From: a virus | Reading direction: 5' to 3' (one strand) | IMG/VR virus record: IMGVR_UViG_3300048837_000398 | Span: 1 to 64,000 of that record | Length of the DNA: 64,000 bases | Shown: positions 1 through 12,311 of the stretch, piece by piece | Layout of the letters: each line of letters opens with the position of its first letter | Position numbering within the stretch: position 1 is the first letter of the stretch | Translations under genes and position numbers: made by a program | Notes under the pieces: model-generated | What the model saw: the letters and a program-made list of their open reading frames with translations, nothing else | Database searches by the model: none | Told to the model about the DNA's origin: nothing

Positions 1-2
1 CT

Positions 3-3000
3 AGCGAAGAAGAATATATGTCGCTAAAGGAGATCATTAGCTCAGAGTCTACTCTAGTTAGTAATCTCGTTCAGATGCTCAACAACAACTCTTCGCTTAT
101 CGAGAACTCGAGCTACCGGCGTGGTGATGGTAAGAGCGCATATCCTTTTAAAGATAACTCGTGACAATCACTTCTTCTTACGCAGCTTAATCCGCCTGAA
201 GCTCAACGCAAAGATGCGCGTGCTACCCTCAATCGTGATAACAAGCTAACGACTAACGACATCTTCTTGCGAGATAATCTCTTCGCAGTACCAGGTCCGT
301 CCAAGCTTCTTGGTTTCATAGACCACGACTCGCTCAAGACTAAGGGTAAAGATGAGTATGCTCGCTTCTTACGTAGAGAAGGTACGCGCGACTACTATCG
401 TCGTAACATAGTGAACGGCTTCTTAGATGCGTTTCGTTCTTCGTTAGGTGGAAGCTACATACAGTTCCTTCCTAATCCTTCTAATCGCCGCACTATCTCT
501 GGAGTAAGAGTTACTCCGCTAAATGCTAAGCAAGCTGAAGCTGCTCTTTTAAAGACAATCGAGGCTCAACGCAAGCGTCCTGATCCAGCTTTCAATCCGA
601 AGCTCGCTAACGACAAGCACTACACGAAGAAAGATAAGAACGGTGTCGCTAACTGGCAGAAGTTTAAGATCCCTGGTCTTTCAGGCATCCTCATTACTGA
701 CAAGCGTACGAACGCTCAACTTCTTGAGATCGCTCTCAAGCACCATGCTACACGTTCTAAGGAACTGCACGAACGCTTCTATTCAGAGATCAAGCAAGCT
801 AATACCCCTGTCGATATTTCGAAGCTAGAGTATATGGCTGAGCATCTAAAGTTCTTACCGTCTAGCTACGTAAAAGATAAAGTCTACACCAAAGCTTTGC
901 GTAAAGCTAAGAAGGCTAAGCAAGACACTACTAAAATGGTAGCAGACCGTGCTAAAGTAATCGAAGAGATGACTGCGAAAATGCTCGATCTTTTCTATAT
1001 CAACCACACGGTCAATCAGTATGCGCTCTCGCAATGGCTCTATGGTGACGAAGCTTTCTTCGCTTCTAAAGAAGTAGAGACTAAGCGTATTCAAGTTGCT
1101 ACTGCTACTTCTAAGAAAGTTCTTGTCGACGAAAAGTATGGACTTCCACTCACCTCAAGAGTTGGTGTGTTTGCTGACATCAAGACAACTGTACCAGAGT
1201 TAGAGGGCATGCGCAAAGACTCGTTAGGAGATAGCTTTGACTCTACTGATGCTGAAGGGTTTATGCTACCTTCTTTCTATTCGAAACTAGCATCTGCAGC
1301 AGGTATCGAGTCTGACACAGACATCGTGCTTAAGCCAGTTTACTACGCGATCAAAGACGGCATTCCGACCGCCATCAAGTATTCTGCCAAAGTTCTTACT
1401 GACGAGCTCACTTCTAAGTTTCCACACCTTAGGGCACTTCGTGATTTTATGGAGTCTAACAAACTCGATCAGATGGTAGCTGAGTCTGCTGTTAAAGTAG
1501 GTACTCCTAAGACGCTACTAAAGACTGACGAGTTCGGGCTCATAGATCCTATGTCCTTTGACGATAAAGCGATCATCACGATCGACAACGAGTTCTTAGG
1601 CCTACAGCTTAATCCTGCACACGCAGTAGAAACGTCAGTTGCTAACCCTTCGCAAGGAACGTCAGTAATTAACACTAATGGGCAGAACGAAGCTGAGACT
1701 GCTCAACTCTACGATCTTAATTCGCTAGTTATTGATCTGGGTCTTCGCGATCTAACACGTCGACTCAAGCTCACTCGCAAAGGAACGCTCACTCAAAAGT
1801 CCCTGTTCGAGATTCGGAGAGCACTTCTAAAGACAGCTGAATCTATACCTGGTAACCGAGATCTCTATTATCTTCTTTCGCATAAGGATGAGAATGGTCG
1901 CTACGACGTACCGATGTCTCTGCCACTCATCGCTAACAAAGTAATTTCTAATCTTTCGTCTATATTCTCGAAAGACTCTGTAGCATTCCGTTTCGCAGGA
2001 TCTAAGCTCGTACTTCAATCAGACGTAGGTACGCGTAAGTTCTACGACGACGAAGGTAATTTAGTAGACTCTTCGCTCAAATTCAAGGATGAAGAAGGCT
2101 ACACCGAAGTGTTTTTACCGCACCACTATCGCGAGTTCTTTTCGACTGGTGACAAGATCCAGATGTCTGGTAAAGGCAAGGACGCTATGGTCGGCTTCCG
2201 TATCCCTTCATCTAACTATCACTCGCTGCTCGCTATCAAGGTAAAAGGATTCTATCCGGCTCCTACTGCTTCAGAAGGTAACATCGTGATAGCGCCTTCT
2301 CCTATCGTCTACTATCATGGTTCTGACTACGATGTAGACACACTCTTCATCATTCGTAAAGAACTACAGAAAGAAGCTACTGACTTACAACTACTCGTAG
2401 CAGAAGTTAGGGATACCACCAACCTCGATCTTTCGATAGCAGCTAACGAGGTAATCGGCTTCAAAGGCGAAGAGTCTCACCGTGTAGAAGGTAAATATCT
2501 ACACTACTTCTTAGAAGACATCATCATATTGTACGATCAGAAGATAGAGACTCTTCGAGCTAACGTCCTCAATCAGACTCTTACGATACAAGAACGTAAG
2601 CAGCTCAATAACCAATTAGACGTCCTAACCGATTCAGCCAAGAAGCTAACAGACATCGCGCGTACGTCAGCTAAGAATCACATCGTCTCGCTATTCTCTG
2701 AGAACTTACGCGATCCTAAGAATCGTACTGACCTTCTTACTCCTATCTCGTTCGAGCAAGTAGCGTCACTTAAGTCTCGAAAAGTTACTGAAGAGAATGT
2801 CGAAAGCTTACGTGAAGCTGACGACTCGTTAATGGAAATGTGGGCTAAGCTCGAAGCTGAGAAGCGAGGAGTCACGATCTCTGAGTTCCCTACTCAAGAA
2901 GAAGTTGACGAGCTTATTTATCCTGAAGGTGAGTTGACAGACTTCCTTACGCAAGGAGAGATCAAATCTAACACCGACTCTGGTGGCATGGGTATCGGTA

Positions 3001-6000
3001 TCGCAGCTAACACCCTAGGCGCTGTAGCTCGAGCATTCTCTCAAGAGCGCATTACTTCGATTAAAGACACCACTACGGGCGAGATCTTCCTCGAGAAATC
3101 GCTAGAAGCACAGCAACTGTTGAAGGCTAACAAGGCTACAGATTTCGAGAATCTTATAAAGGGATCTGATCGTTATGTAGTCGAGACACGTGCTACTCCT
3201 AAGTTGCGTCCACCTACTAAAGGTAGAAGCGAACTAGATCTGCGTGTAGACGGGCACAAGCTCTCAGAGTTCAGGCGTAAAGCACTAAACTTAGAGACTG
3301 GCGAAGTTCTGACACACAACGGCTACGACGTCAACATCTTCGAGACTTTCGATACAATCGAGAACTTAGCGATAGACAACGTCAAAGAACAGAAGCTCTT
3401 TATACTTGGCTTCAATAATAACAATGCTAACGCGTTTCTCTCGGCTCTTGCTTTTGGCATACCTCTGAAGAATGTTTCGAAAATATTTAGAACACCATTC
3501 ATCGAAGGACTGTTCTCAGCTGGACGTATTTACGACGACAAGTACACCTATCATTTCGACGATATGATTAACGAGTTGGCAACATCTTTCTTAGAAGATC
3601 GTGGAGCTTTCGAAAAAGGATTGACTCAAGCTACTAACAAGCCTTCGCTATTCAAGTCGATAGAGAATGCGTACAACGCCGGGAACGATCTCAAAGCTAC
3701 TCTTAAAGTAGAGCTGTCTAAAGTACACACGTACTCAGCAATACTCGATGGTGTTTACACAGGCAAGATCACTGGTGTAGCTAAAATGGTTTCAGACTAC
3801 GCAGCTCTAAACAACGTCTTCAAGCTTTCGCAGATCGGGCAACAGCTCTTTAAGCACGCGCAGATCCTGTCGATGTTGAAGCGCTATCCTAACTCTAAGC
3901 ACAAGATAGATGGTGTGCTTAATGCTGTAGACAGCCTCGTAGAGTTCGAAGCTACAGAGCAAATGCACAAGCAGATCTTCAAAGACTACGGCTACAAACT
4001 TCGCGAGCACTTAGCTGCAACCTCTCAAGAGTATATTGAACTAGCTAAGCGCGATCAAGCTGCTGCAGATAGCTACTTAGATAAACTGATGAGAGAGCTT
4101 AAGAACTCAGATCTGTATGCTGCTATGCCTACAAAGCTAGCGAATGCTTCGTTCACTAACGCTCTTCTACGTCGCTCTATCGCTAAGCGCATGGTGCCTA
4201 CTTCGTCTAACATATTCGAAGACAACAATATCTTACGCATGCCGCACGTATTCTCTGCGTATCGTGGACTTGTTCAGCTTAAAGCACTTATCGAGAACAC
4301 GTTTGCTATGCACTATCCAGAAGTACGTGAGTTCGCTGAGCACACCTTAGATCGTTCGCGTCTGTACGTACTTCCGTTCAAGCGCTACCAAACTATCGAG
4401 CGTATCCAAGAGAACTATCTGAACTTCATTTCGTCAGGCATGACTCTCTACTTCGGAGATAACAGCTTCGAGCTCTCGATAAAAGACACTACGATTAACG
4501 AAGAGCAATGGACACAAAGCTTTGTCTCACGCTTTCAAACGATGGCTGCAGAACATCCTAACAACTTAGTGCTCAACTCGACCGAGATTATTACGAGCGA
4601 TGTTGGTGTCAAGAGTTTAGCAATCACTGCTGACAAAGTAAAGAACGAAGAGTCTGTCGAACGTTTACGTGATTCCTTCAGAGAGCTCATGCGAATCGAT
4701 CATGCCTTCGCTCTAGACTGGTTTAAATATGCGCTCATAACTAAGGGCTTGTTCTTCGATCGTACGAGCTTCTCGCTACTCTTTCCTGAATCGTGGGCAG
4801 TTGCATATGGCAAGTCTCTTAATGATCGCTTAGAAACCTTGGTCCCTCGCGACAATCCAGCGTACACACGCCATACGGCTAAGATTTTAGCAGACGAGTT
4901 TCTGTTCCAATATCTGCGGCGTAAACAAGAATCACTTCGTTATGTGAGTGGTATTTCACCTAAAGAAATGAGCGAGTACGTCGACGCTAAAGGCTACACA
5001 AAAAAAGTACTTAGCGGAACAGATGTTTTCGAGGATCGCACTATACATTTTGATCTCAAGTTTTTGACTACAGAAGGCACTCCTGATTTCATCCGTACCT
5101 TTGACAAAGCAGTTTATGCTAAGCACGCAACTTGGGATGGAGCCTCCTACTATCGAAAGATCGCGATGGGCTCTAAAGACAACCTGCTGAAGTTCAACAT
5201 CAACTCTCTACAGACTGGAGCACTTAGCCTCGCCAAGCTACTCGATCCTTCGATCAAAGTCATAGACTCTGCATCGATAGTAGATGGTAAGCTGCGCACA
5301 GGAGAAGCACTAGAGATAGGCACAGAATTCTACATTCACAACATGAACGAAGCTTCTCCTCGCTCTCTAACGAAAGCTAAGGTGACTGCTAGACTAGGAG
5401 ACTTCCACGGACTCTACCAATTTAAATGGAAGAACGAAGGCTCTTATTCGATCACTAATTCAGAACTAATCGAAGCTTCAGCAGCTGATCTTGCTCCTCT
5501 GCAAAGTGCTGATAACGCTAGAGCTGCGATAGTTGGAAACGCTTCAGCTAGCTTACGGGCTGCTAAGAATAGTGCTCGTGAAAATGCGATCGCTCTAGTT
5601 AGACTAGACCAGATGACTGATCCAGCAAAATCCTTAGGGCTCGACATAAAAGATGTGTCTGAACTCTCTGATGAGCTGCTCACTACGTATGTCTTAGATA
5701 TCGAAAAGAAGATAGCGTCTATTCCTAACAACACTCTAGTCTATATTAGCCAAGACTTGCTTACCCCGCTAATGGAGAACAGTCCGTCTATCGCTCAGAG
5801 ATTTGCTCAAGCCATCTTCAACAAGACTAAGTTCGCTCTTCCTATTCTTAACGAGGACGTGCAAGACACTGTTTCAGCTACAGCTAAGCTCATGATTAAG
5901 CGAGCGACTTTCTTAAAAGCTGTCCTGTCTAATCCAGTGCACATGGTGAAAACTGGTGACGCCTGGACGATCGATATCAAAGCTGCTAAGGCTGACGGTT

Positions 6001-6209
6001 CGATAATGCTAGGTACCATCAGAGACGGAGATTCGATTGGCATAGGTAAGGACGGTCTCAACAAAGAGCGTTACGCATATGTCTTTAGCGTAGAAAAAGG
6101 CATCGCGACAGTTATACCGTATTCAGAAGAAGTGTTCGAAAGCATGACCGAGACTAACTACTCGTCGACTGACTTCATGGCACTAGCGACTAAAAAAACA
6201 AAATGTTAA
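3..6209 (+). CDS. Giant virion RNA polymerase-like protein (5' end outside window)
   Basis: The reading frame is open from the first bases of the window, so the true start lies upstream. It passes one in-frame TGA (162-164, read as Trp) and ends at TAA, about 2068 residues in view. The motif DYDVD (nt 2325-2339), in the context HGSDYDVDTLF, resembles the metal-binding DxDxD catalytic loop of the two-barrel RNA polymerases described in crAss-like phages. These are packaged and injected to transcribe early genes; that role is inferred from the family. The rest is mostly alpha-helical, charged and without clear transmembrane segments. The next giant gene starts directly after the stop (TAA then ATG), so the two are translationally coupled and probably packaged together. 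Confidence 0.7.
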
Positions 6210-9200
6210 ATGATTTGCCCAAATAAAAACTCAAAAGAGTGGCAAGCTTTAGTAGACAGGGTGGGCGAAGATTACGCTCACCTTGTTTTTGAAGCTGAAA
6301 ACACGCCACTAAGCCCGAGCTCTATTCTAATGACTATGCGCGACCCACTCTTACGTGAGATCGAAGCTAAAGTGTTAGCAGCTCCACAATATTTCGTAGC
6401 TAAGTATTCTGACTACGGTTTCAAAGCTCTCGGTAAAATAGCGACTGCCGAAGAGCTCATTCAGCTTTTTTATGCTCGCGCAAAGAATATCGGTGGTACG
6501 CTAGAAGGAGACGTCATCAAAAAAGATAACGCTAACTTCTTGTTGTTCCCCGAAACAAAGCAGACGTTTCAGGCTGTTCCTAATAAGGATGTGCCAGCTA
6601 GGCTAAAGGAGTCTCTCGAGAATCTGTTCGAGCGTTCTGGAGTTCCGTTTGTCGTGATAAACGATGAAGAACAAAAGTTCAAAGGGCGCTTCATTAACGA
6701 CGGAGATGATCGCATAGTGATTATCAATTTAGCGTATGCCGAAAGTTCTACTCCTTTTCACGAGTACTATCACCCTTTCGTACGCGCGCTATCACTCACT
6801 AACCCGATACTGTTCGATACAATTTTAACCAAAGCTAAGACGCTAGCCGTAAAGCCAGACACTGATCCTGAAGAGTTGGTTGTCGAATACCTCGCTAAGC
6901 TCAAGGACTCTGAGAGCACTCTCCAAAGGTTTAAGCAGTGGGTGATGTCTTTCATCGCTCGAACGTTCGGTAAACCCAAAGTAACTGGGGCCCTCAACAA
7001 TCTTTCGGATCTTCTGACTTTCTTAGAGACAGATCTCGAGAAGGTTACGCTTTCAGAGACTACGCTTACACGTGCTGACTCTGATGTCGAGAACATTCTT
7101 AAGAGCTTGAGGGAAGGCGGAGTTTCCTACAAGTTCAACAAAGACACTACTAACACAAACTATATCGATGCGATCACTAAGCTTTCGAAAGAGCAGAACC
7201 TGACTACGGACGATACTTCTCTTTACTATCGAAACGAAGCTGGGGAAGAAGTGGCGATACGTCTTTCTTCTTTCGTAGGTGACAAAGAGATGGGAGAGTT
7301 CTCGCGTAAGTTCGCGAATAAACCTTATCCGTGGCCAGAGTATCAGGCTCGTCAGATCTTCAAGGGTCAAGGCTTCGATGTAGGCGATACACCTAAAGAA
7401 GACATAACTGCGACTATCTTACTTAACGGTAAGCAAGTTTCGTTTAGCGATATTCTTACTAGCCTTGAGAAGCAGTTCGGGCTCAACCGTATTTACGGTA
7501 AGATGGTGCATGCATTCCTTCAATTTAAGATGGAGCAAGATCCTGCTAAGAAAGCTCAAGCTCGTCTAGAAGCTAACAAGTGGGCTCTAGAACTAGGCAC
7601 TCCTTTTGCTACGCTCGAAACTCACACTGAGCTGGTCGAATACGAAGAAAACTTCGACAAGGTTCTAGCAGCTGCCCAAATTAACTTAGAAGGAGCTCGT
7701 CCAGACAAAGTGACTCCAGAGGTTACAGTGATGTCGAAGATTCTTAAAGATTCGTCAGGTAAGTTCATAGGTACTACCATCGACTCGTTGGTTCAGCACC
7801 CTAATAACGACGTCTCACTACTCGACTGGAAGACAGGTGATCTTCTTAAAGACGTCAACACTACGATCATGATGCAATATGGCGAGCGCTTAGGCATCGA
7901 AGACTCGAAGCTGAATAGGGCATACTTAGAAGTAGCGATACGTGCGATCATTCTTAAAGAGCACTTCCCGAACATGCGCTTCAGGAAGGTAGCGATTATC
8001 AAGCTTTCGAAAAAAGGTAAGCACTCGAGGTTGGAGGTAGATCTTAACCCGTTCTTCAGAATGCTCGAGATCTACTATAACGAGACTAATCCTGAGATAG
8101 CTAAGCAACTAAAAGATAGTGGGCTCCTAGAAACTGAAAAGTACTTAGGCACTAAGGGAGCACTCCTTTCTGCAATTCCCGGACAGCTACAATACGCTCC
8201 ACTAGGAGAGCAAATTCAGCACGTGCAAGCTAGGCTCGAAGGTATATACGCTCGAAACACAGAATTAGAGATAAAAAAAGATCCTGAGCTTTCACGTCAA
8301 GTTAAGATGTATTCGGATGCTCTTCTAGAACTCAAGAAGTTACCAGGTGTAGACTTGGATGCGGACCTCGAAGATATTCCTGCTACTACTGGAACACTCA
8401 AGAACTTATCAGACATAAAGAACGCTAAGATTCAAGTTCTTCATCGCGACATCTTGAAGGCTCGTCACAACGCTAACAAGCGTATTCAGTCGATAGTCGA
8501 TGAACACGACAAGCTCTCGCTGCAAGTTGTTGCTGAAGCTACGTCAAGACCTATCAAGATACTTCGTAAGCTAGCTGATGCAGGGTTTATTGCAGGACTG
8601 TTCGTTTCTCCGGGTATGGTAGTCACTTCGCTTGCTCTAGGCTTGCTACTGCGTCGACTCGATACTAACACAACTAAAGTGTTCGGATTCATGTGGAAGA
8701 AGTCTGAAGACCCTGGTCGCCAAGGATACTTCTTGAACACGACAGATTTCCACGACGGTAAGCAGCTAACTCCTACGCAACGTAAGTATCGCGACTACTA
8801 CGTCAGTCGGATGCACGAAGTCTACGCGTCTACTATGGAAGAAAAAATAGCTGAATTCGAAGGTGGGTTCGTACAGACACGTGGCGAAGTAAACAAGCTT
8901 CCGCCTACTCTTCCGCCCGACTTCATGCCTCGTGTACCAGCTACTCTTTCAGAGCTTCGCGAGAACGAAGGCTTCTTTTCTAACTTCATGGGCTTTCGAA
9001 CATCTTTACGCTACGTAATACGCAAGCACCTAGGAGACTACACTAAGCAGACTTCTAACTACGACGATCGCCAAGCTCTACCAGTCAAGTATGTTGCACA
9101 CTCTGGAGACCTCAACGTAGAAAGTGCTAATCACTCTTTCGACCCTACACGAGCTTTCGCGCTTTTCCTAGGTAACCTCGTCCACAAGCAAGAGTTCGAT

Positions 9201-10763
9201 CATCTCTATCCGATGGCTCAAGGAGTTATGCGCTCGCTCGAAGACGAAACTAATCCAGACGGTAAGCCCACATACCCGACACTCGTCAAGTTCTTAGACA
9301 ATCAGATCTACAATCAGATACTTCAGAAGCGTAAAGAAGGGCAGTTCACTACGAAGCCTATCGTCGTTACTGGTAGTATGGCCAAGATCTTAGGCATGAC
9401 TGAAGGAGAGTCGATACGCATATCTCAAGATAACCTTATCGATTTAGCGCGCTCAGGTACAGCCTACATGGTGATGTCGTTTAAGTTGGTGCGCGCTGCT
9501 GCTAACGGACTTCTTATTGCGACACTCAACGTTCAACAAGGAACTAAGAGTGCGCTCGCTAAAATAATGGGGGTACCGCCAGACGACTATACGCCTAATG
9601 CTAAAGCAACTGCCCTAGCTGCAGCAGATCTTCGTACTTTCTTCGCAGACAAAATGATGGGGCGAGAAGACAACAACAAGCTTTGGTTGTTAGCTAAGGA
9701 GCTCGACTTCATGCCAGACAACTACTACTTCACAGAAGACAAGACTAACTTCTATTCGGACTCTATCAAGTTCGCACCGATGTCCTATGCGTTCATGTTT
9801 CACAACATCGTCGAAACATATGGAGCGATCATGCACCTATCTATTCTTCTACGCTCTCTCAACTTAGAGAATGCGGCAGGAGAACGTTTCACAGCTTACG
9901 ATGCGTACTCTGTTAAAGATGGCAAACTAGTGTGGACTAAAGGCGTACGAGGCAAAAAAGAAATTGCTGAAGGAGTGTTCGAAGACTTGAAAGAGTTAGA
10001 CTTGTTCGAAGCTAAAAACATACGGCGAGCTTACGAGCGTCTACAAGGTTCGTACCGGACCGAAGAAAAGACAGCTGCTGAAGCGACAGTAATGGGAGCA
10101 TTCTTATTTCAGTTCAAGAAGTTCTTCGTGCGCTACTTGAAAGACTGGATAGCTTCTCCATACAAAGATGTGACTGTTGGTCACTACATTAAAAATCAAA
10201 ATATAGAACGACCAGATGGCGTACCAGTTTGGAAGTGGGAAAGCGAGGTTATGCAAGGCCGTCTTTCAGTTATGGCTGGAAGTATAGTTGCTGGGCTTCA
10301 AGGTAAGAAAGCTCTCGAACAATATATGGGGCAAGTAGACGTAGAAGGTAGAAAAGGTTCTCGCAAGAAATTGATGATGGAACTTACGAACACTCTTCTA
10401 TGGATGATTGCTCTTTACGTAGCTTTTATAATTGGCTTTCCTGACGATGAAGACAAGGGTACGTACACTGGTCGCTTAATGAAACGCCTCTGGCTAGACT
10501 CGTCTATGTCGTTGAACCCGATGGATCTGTTCGAAACTCTGAAAACACCTGTCGTAGCTTTTTCACGTGTGCCTGCGCTAGGAGAGAACTTTTGGAATTT
10601 CATGACATCAGGTATAACAGGCAAGACGACTCGGGAAGGTTGGCTAGTAGGGTCAAAACCACTACTGAAATCTATTCCTGGTGTCGGAGGTGGTATGCAG
10701 TTAATCGAATTATTAGAAGATTACGATGTCGAATCTCAATTCTTAAGCACACCCTTACGTTAA
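6210..10763 (+). CDS. Giant virion protein with HExxH and nuclease-like regions
   Basis: 1517 residues, starting at the ATG that abuts the previous stop. Around residue 184 there is HEYYH followed by PFVRAL, a zincin-type HExxH metallopeptidase motif. Around residues 505-610 the pattern GTTIDSLV...LLDWKTGDLL...AIIKL resembles a PD-(D/E)XK nuclease core (D, then D-x-K). A hydrophobic segment lies at about 793-815 and another at about 1395-1411. In crAss-like phages such giant cargo proteins accompany the virion RNA polymerase and are ejected with DNA; here that is inferred from adjacency. Domain calls rest on short motifs, so the individual activities are tentative. It could equally be purely structural cargo. 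The stop overlaps the next start (TAATG). Confidence 0.6.
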   Translation: MICPNKNSKEWQALVDRVGEDYAHLVFEAENTPLSPSSILMTMRDPLLREIEAKVLAAPQYFVAKYSDYGFKALGKIATAEELIQLFYARAKNIGGTLEGDVIKKDNANFLLFPETKQTFQAVPNKDVPARLKESLENLFERSGVPFVVINDEEQKFKGRFINDGDDRIVIINLAYAESSTPFHEYYHPFVRALSLTNPILFDTILTKAKTLAVKPDTDPEELVVEYLAKLKDSESTLQRFKQWVMSFIARTFGKPKVTGALNNLSDLLTFLETDLEKVTLSETTLTRADSDVENILKSLREGGVSYKFNKDTTNTNYIDAITKLSKEQNLTTDDTSLYYRNEAGEEVAIRLSSFVGDKEMGEFSRKFANKPYPWPEYQARQIFKGQGFDVGDTPKEDITATILLNGKQVSFSDILTSLEKQFGLNRIYGKMVHAFLQFKMEQDPAKKAQARLEANKWALELGTPFATLETHTELVEYEENFDKVLAAAQINLEGARPDKVTPEVTVMSKILKDSSGKFIGTTIDSLVQHPNNDVSLLDWKTGDLLKDVNTTIMMQYGERLGIEDSKLNRAYLEVAIRAIILKEHFPNMRFRKVAIIKLSKKGKHSRLEVDLNPFFRMLEIYYNETNPEIAKQLKDSGLLETEKYLGTKGALLSAIPGQLQYAPLGEQIQHVQARLEGIYARNTELEIKKDPELSRQVKMYSDALLELKKLPGVDLDADLEDIPATTGTLKNLSDIKNAKIQVLHRDILKARHNANKRIQSIVDEHDKLSLQVVAEATSRPIKILRKLADAGFIAGLFVSPGMVVTSLALGLLLRRLDTNTTKVFGFMWKKSEDPGRQGYFLNTTDFHDGKQLTPTQRKYRDYYVSRMHEVYASTMEEKIAEFEGGFVQTRGEVNKLPPTLPPDFMPRVPATLSELRENEGFFSNFMGFRTSLRYVIRKHLGDYTKQTSNYDDRQALPVKYVAHSGDLNVESANHSFDPTRAFALFLGNLVHKQEFDHLYPMAQGVMRSLEDETNPDGKPTYPTLVKFLDNQIYNQILQKRKEGQFTTKPIVVTGSMAKILGMTEGESIRISQDNLIDLARSGTAYMVMSFKLVRAAANGLLIATLNVQQGTKSALAKIMGVPPDDYTPNAKATALAAADLRTFFADKMMGREDNNKLWLLAKELDFMPDNYYFTEDKTNFYSDSIKFAPMSYAFMFHNIVETYGAIMHLSILLRSLNLENAAGERFTAYDAYSVKDGKLVWTKGVRGKKEIAEGVFEDLKELDLFEAKNIRRAYERLQGSYRTEEKTAAEATVMGAFLFQFKKFFVRYLKDWIASPYKDVTVGHYIKNQNIERPDGVPVWKWESEVMQGRLSVMAGSIVAGLQGKKALEQYMGQVDVEGRKGSRKKLMMELTNTLLWMIALYVAFIIGFPDDEDKGTYTGRLMKRLWLDSSMSLNPMDLFETLKTPVVAFSRVPALGENFWNFMTSGITGKTTREGWLVGSKPLLKSIPGVGGGMQLIELLEDYDVESQFLSTPLR

Positions 10764-10996
10764 TGAACCCAGAATTCCAATCAATTATCTCGACCTTTCT
10801 GACTCCATTTTTAATAGCGATTGTAGCGTTCTTTCTCAAAGGACTCATGGAGCGCTTCAATAAGTTAGAGCAAGAACTCAGAACGTTTCTCATACAGAAC
10901 GCACACTTTGAGCAACGACTCATAACTCTAGAAAATAGAATGCGAGTCCTAGACGAATTAGTATTAAACGCGATCAAGGCTAGGGTACACGACTAA
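10763..10996 (+). CDS. Small membrane protein with coiled coil
   Basis: 77 residues, starting at the ATG of TAATG shared with the preceding giant gene. One strongly hydrophobic segment (about residues 7-28) is followed by a charged heptad-like helix rich in Leu, Glu, Asn and Arg. The shape fits a holin or a small virion/membrane factor, but no family is recognised. It is the last gene before the bidirectional terminator that ends the plus-strand late block. Confidence 0.6.
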   Translation: MNPEFQSIISTFLTPFLIAIVAFFLKGLMERFNKLEQELRTFLIQNAHFEQRLITLENRMRVLDELVLNAIKARVHD

Positions 10997-11009
10997 ACTG
11001 GCCAGCGAA

Positions 11010-11056
11010 GCAAAAAATAGGGGGACCACCATCATAGGCGATCCCCCTTTTGCTTT
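11010..11056. terminator. Bidirectional intrinsic terminator between converging blocks
   Basis: AGCAAAA...GGGGGA (to 11025) pairs with TCCCCC...TTTTGCT (from 11042). The stem is flanked by an A-rich run on the left and a T-rich run on the right, so it works for either strand. It separates plus-strand virion genes from the converging minus-strand block. Confidence 0.85.
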
Positions 11057-11073
11057 TTAAAAAATAACGCGGA

Positions 11074-11149
11074 AACGAGACGTAGGAATCGAACCTACCT
11101 TATCGAGATTTCACCTCGGCGCTATCACCAGATTTAGCAGCTATCTCAA
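11074..11149 (-). tRNA. Candidate tRNA-Phe (GAA), overlapping a gene end
   Basis: On the minus strand there is a clear T arm (GTAGG, loop TTCGATT, CCTAC) at 11082-11098. The anticodon arm has a 7-base loop GTGAAAT giving anticodon GAA (bases 11110-11112). The D arm is GCTA/TAGC with GG in the loop. The acceptor stem is weaker (TTGAGAT with GTCTCGT, one mismatch and wobbles), and four rather than two bases separate it from the D stem. It overlaps the last 50 bases of the adjacent coding sequence. It may be a real tRNA or a degraded one. Confidence 0.45.
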
Positions 11150-11504
11150 CTAGTCTCTTACGAACGTAACAATAGACAACAATTTCTTCGAGTGAATTGC
11201 CGATGTCCTCAACGATTAATCGACGAAGGTGCTTCGTTACCCTCTTAAGTGGCCAGTTCTTCCACGAGGTTTTGTGAGTCTCTCTGAATTTTTCATAGCT
11301 TAGCATTACAGACGTAAGAAAAGCTTTGAACGATGGGTCGCTTTGTTTAGCGATGTCCATAATCAATTCGTGCTTAGTCATTCCACGTCGACGCAAGATA
11401 TCTTCATATTCTTCTTGCGAAATCGCTAGCGTTCATAGCGCCTCATCGAGAGTCAGAGGCTGCTTATCGAGGAGCCAACTCCTCGCTTTGCTTAGTAGTT
11501 CCAT
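11100..11504 (-). CDS. Hypothetical protein, 134 aa (one recoded TGA)
   Basis: Read through the in-frame TGA at 11433-11435 as Trp, this gives one continuous helical, basic protein starting at ATG 11502-11504. Under the standard code only the last 98 residues would be called, from a TTG. It overlaps the end of the upstream gene by about 40 bases, and its own C-terminus overlaps the candidate tRNA-Phe. No family recognised. Confidence 0.6.
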
Positions 11505-12015
11505 ACAGTTCGTCTTTTATATTAGGTTTGCTCCACACTTCAGCGTTCTTCGGTAGCTTAGTGCCCAGTTCGTCTTCGATCAGACGCTTAAGGATAGGGC
11601 TCTTATCTAGCACCAAACGATTACCATAGAGACGATGGCCCGGTATGTTCGGAAAATGTTTTACAACATAGTCACGATCGATATCCGAGTATCGTCCTTC
11701 AGTAAATGGTTTAACAATCTTTTCGATCTCTTGCTCACTCAGAGTAAATACATACAGCGTGTCACCCTCTATCGGTGAATATGCCTTTTCAAAGCGCTCA
11801 GAGTTTCGTAAGTAATTGTCGTACATGTCGGTAACAGGTCCGCGAAACGCAACGTAAAGCTTATCCCCTCAGGTCAACTCTTCGGCCATCAAAGTGGCGT
11901 CGCCTAAGTAGGTCCCAATATAGGACGGAGAATGTACAGCCATTTCGATTCCCAACAACGGTCGTAGAAATTTCGCAGTTTTAGTGTCCGTTGGTGGTGT
12001 AAATAACTTTGCCAT
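11464..12015 (-). CDS. Hypothetical protein, 183 aa (one recoded TGA)
   Basis: TGA at 11869-11871 is read as Trp (context LTWGDKLYVAF), joining a 120-residue downstream ORF to an upstream segment beginning MAKLFTPPT at ATG 12013-12015. The sequence of the joined part is smoothly protein-like. No domain is recognised. About 75 bases separate it from the next gene upstream. It is one of the last genes of the minus-strand block. Confidence 0.65.
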
Positions 12016-12089
12016 AGTAGATAAATTTACGTTTTGAGGTGCCCTAACTAATCACGACACAACCGTTACAGTTAGGGTAGAGATCGTCA

Positions 12090-12311
12090 TTACCTCGAAT
12101 GTTTCTTCGCGATATTGTAGGGTACGGTAATCTTAGAATGTAAGGCCTCCTCTACCTTCTCCAAAGGATGGATGCGACAGAGTGCTGCGTGCGCTTCCTT
12201 GTATTCGTTCTCTAAGCTCTTAAAGACTTTCTTATCTTCAGTTTCAAGGAGCTTCTTATTGAGGGAGGCGAGTTCGTCAATCGCTAAAGCAAATCGTTGC
12301 GCTTTAGTCAT
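12090..12311 (-). CDS. Small charged helical protein, 73 aa
   Basis: Starts at ATG 12309-12311 (MTKAQRF), chosen because it overlaps the upstream stop by 8 bases, the pattern used throughout this block. A longer in-frame start at 12365 exists but lies inside the upstream gene. Lys/Glu-rich, predicted helical, no family recognised. Confidence 0.55.
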   Translation of the reverse strand: MTKAQRFALAIDELASLNKKLLETEDKKVFKSLENEYKEAHAALCRIHPLEKVEEALHSKITVPYNIAKKHSR

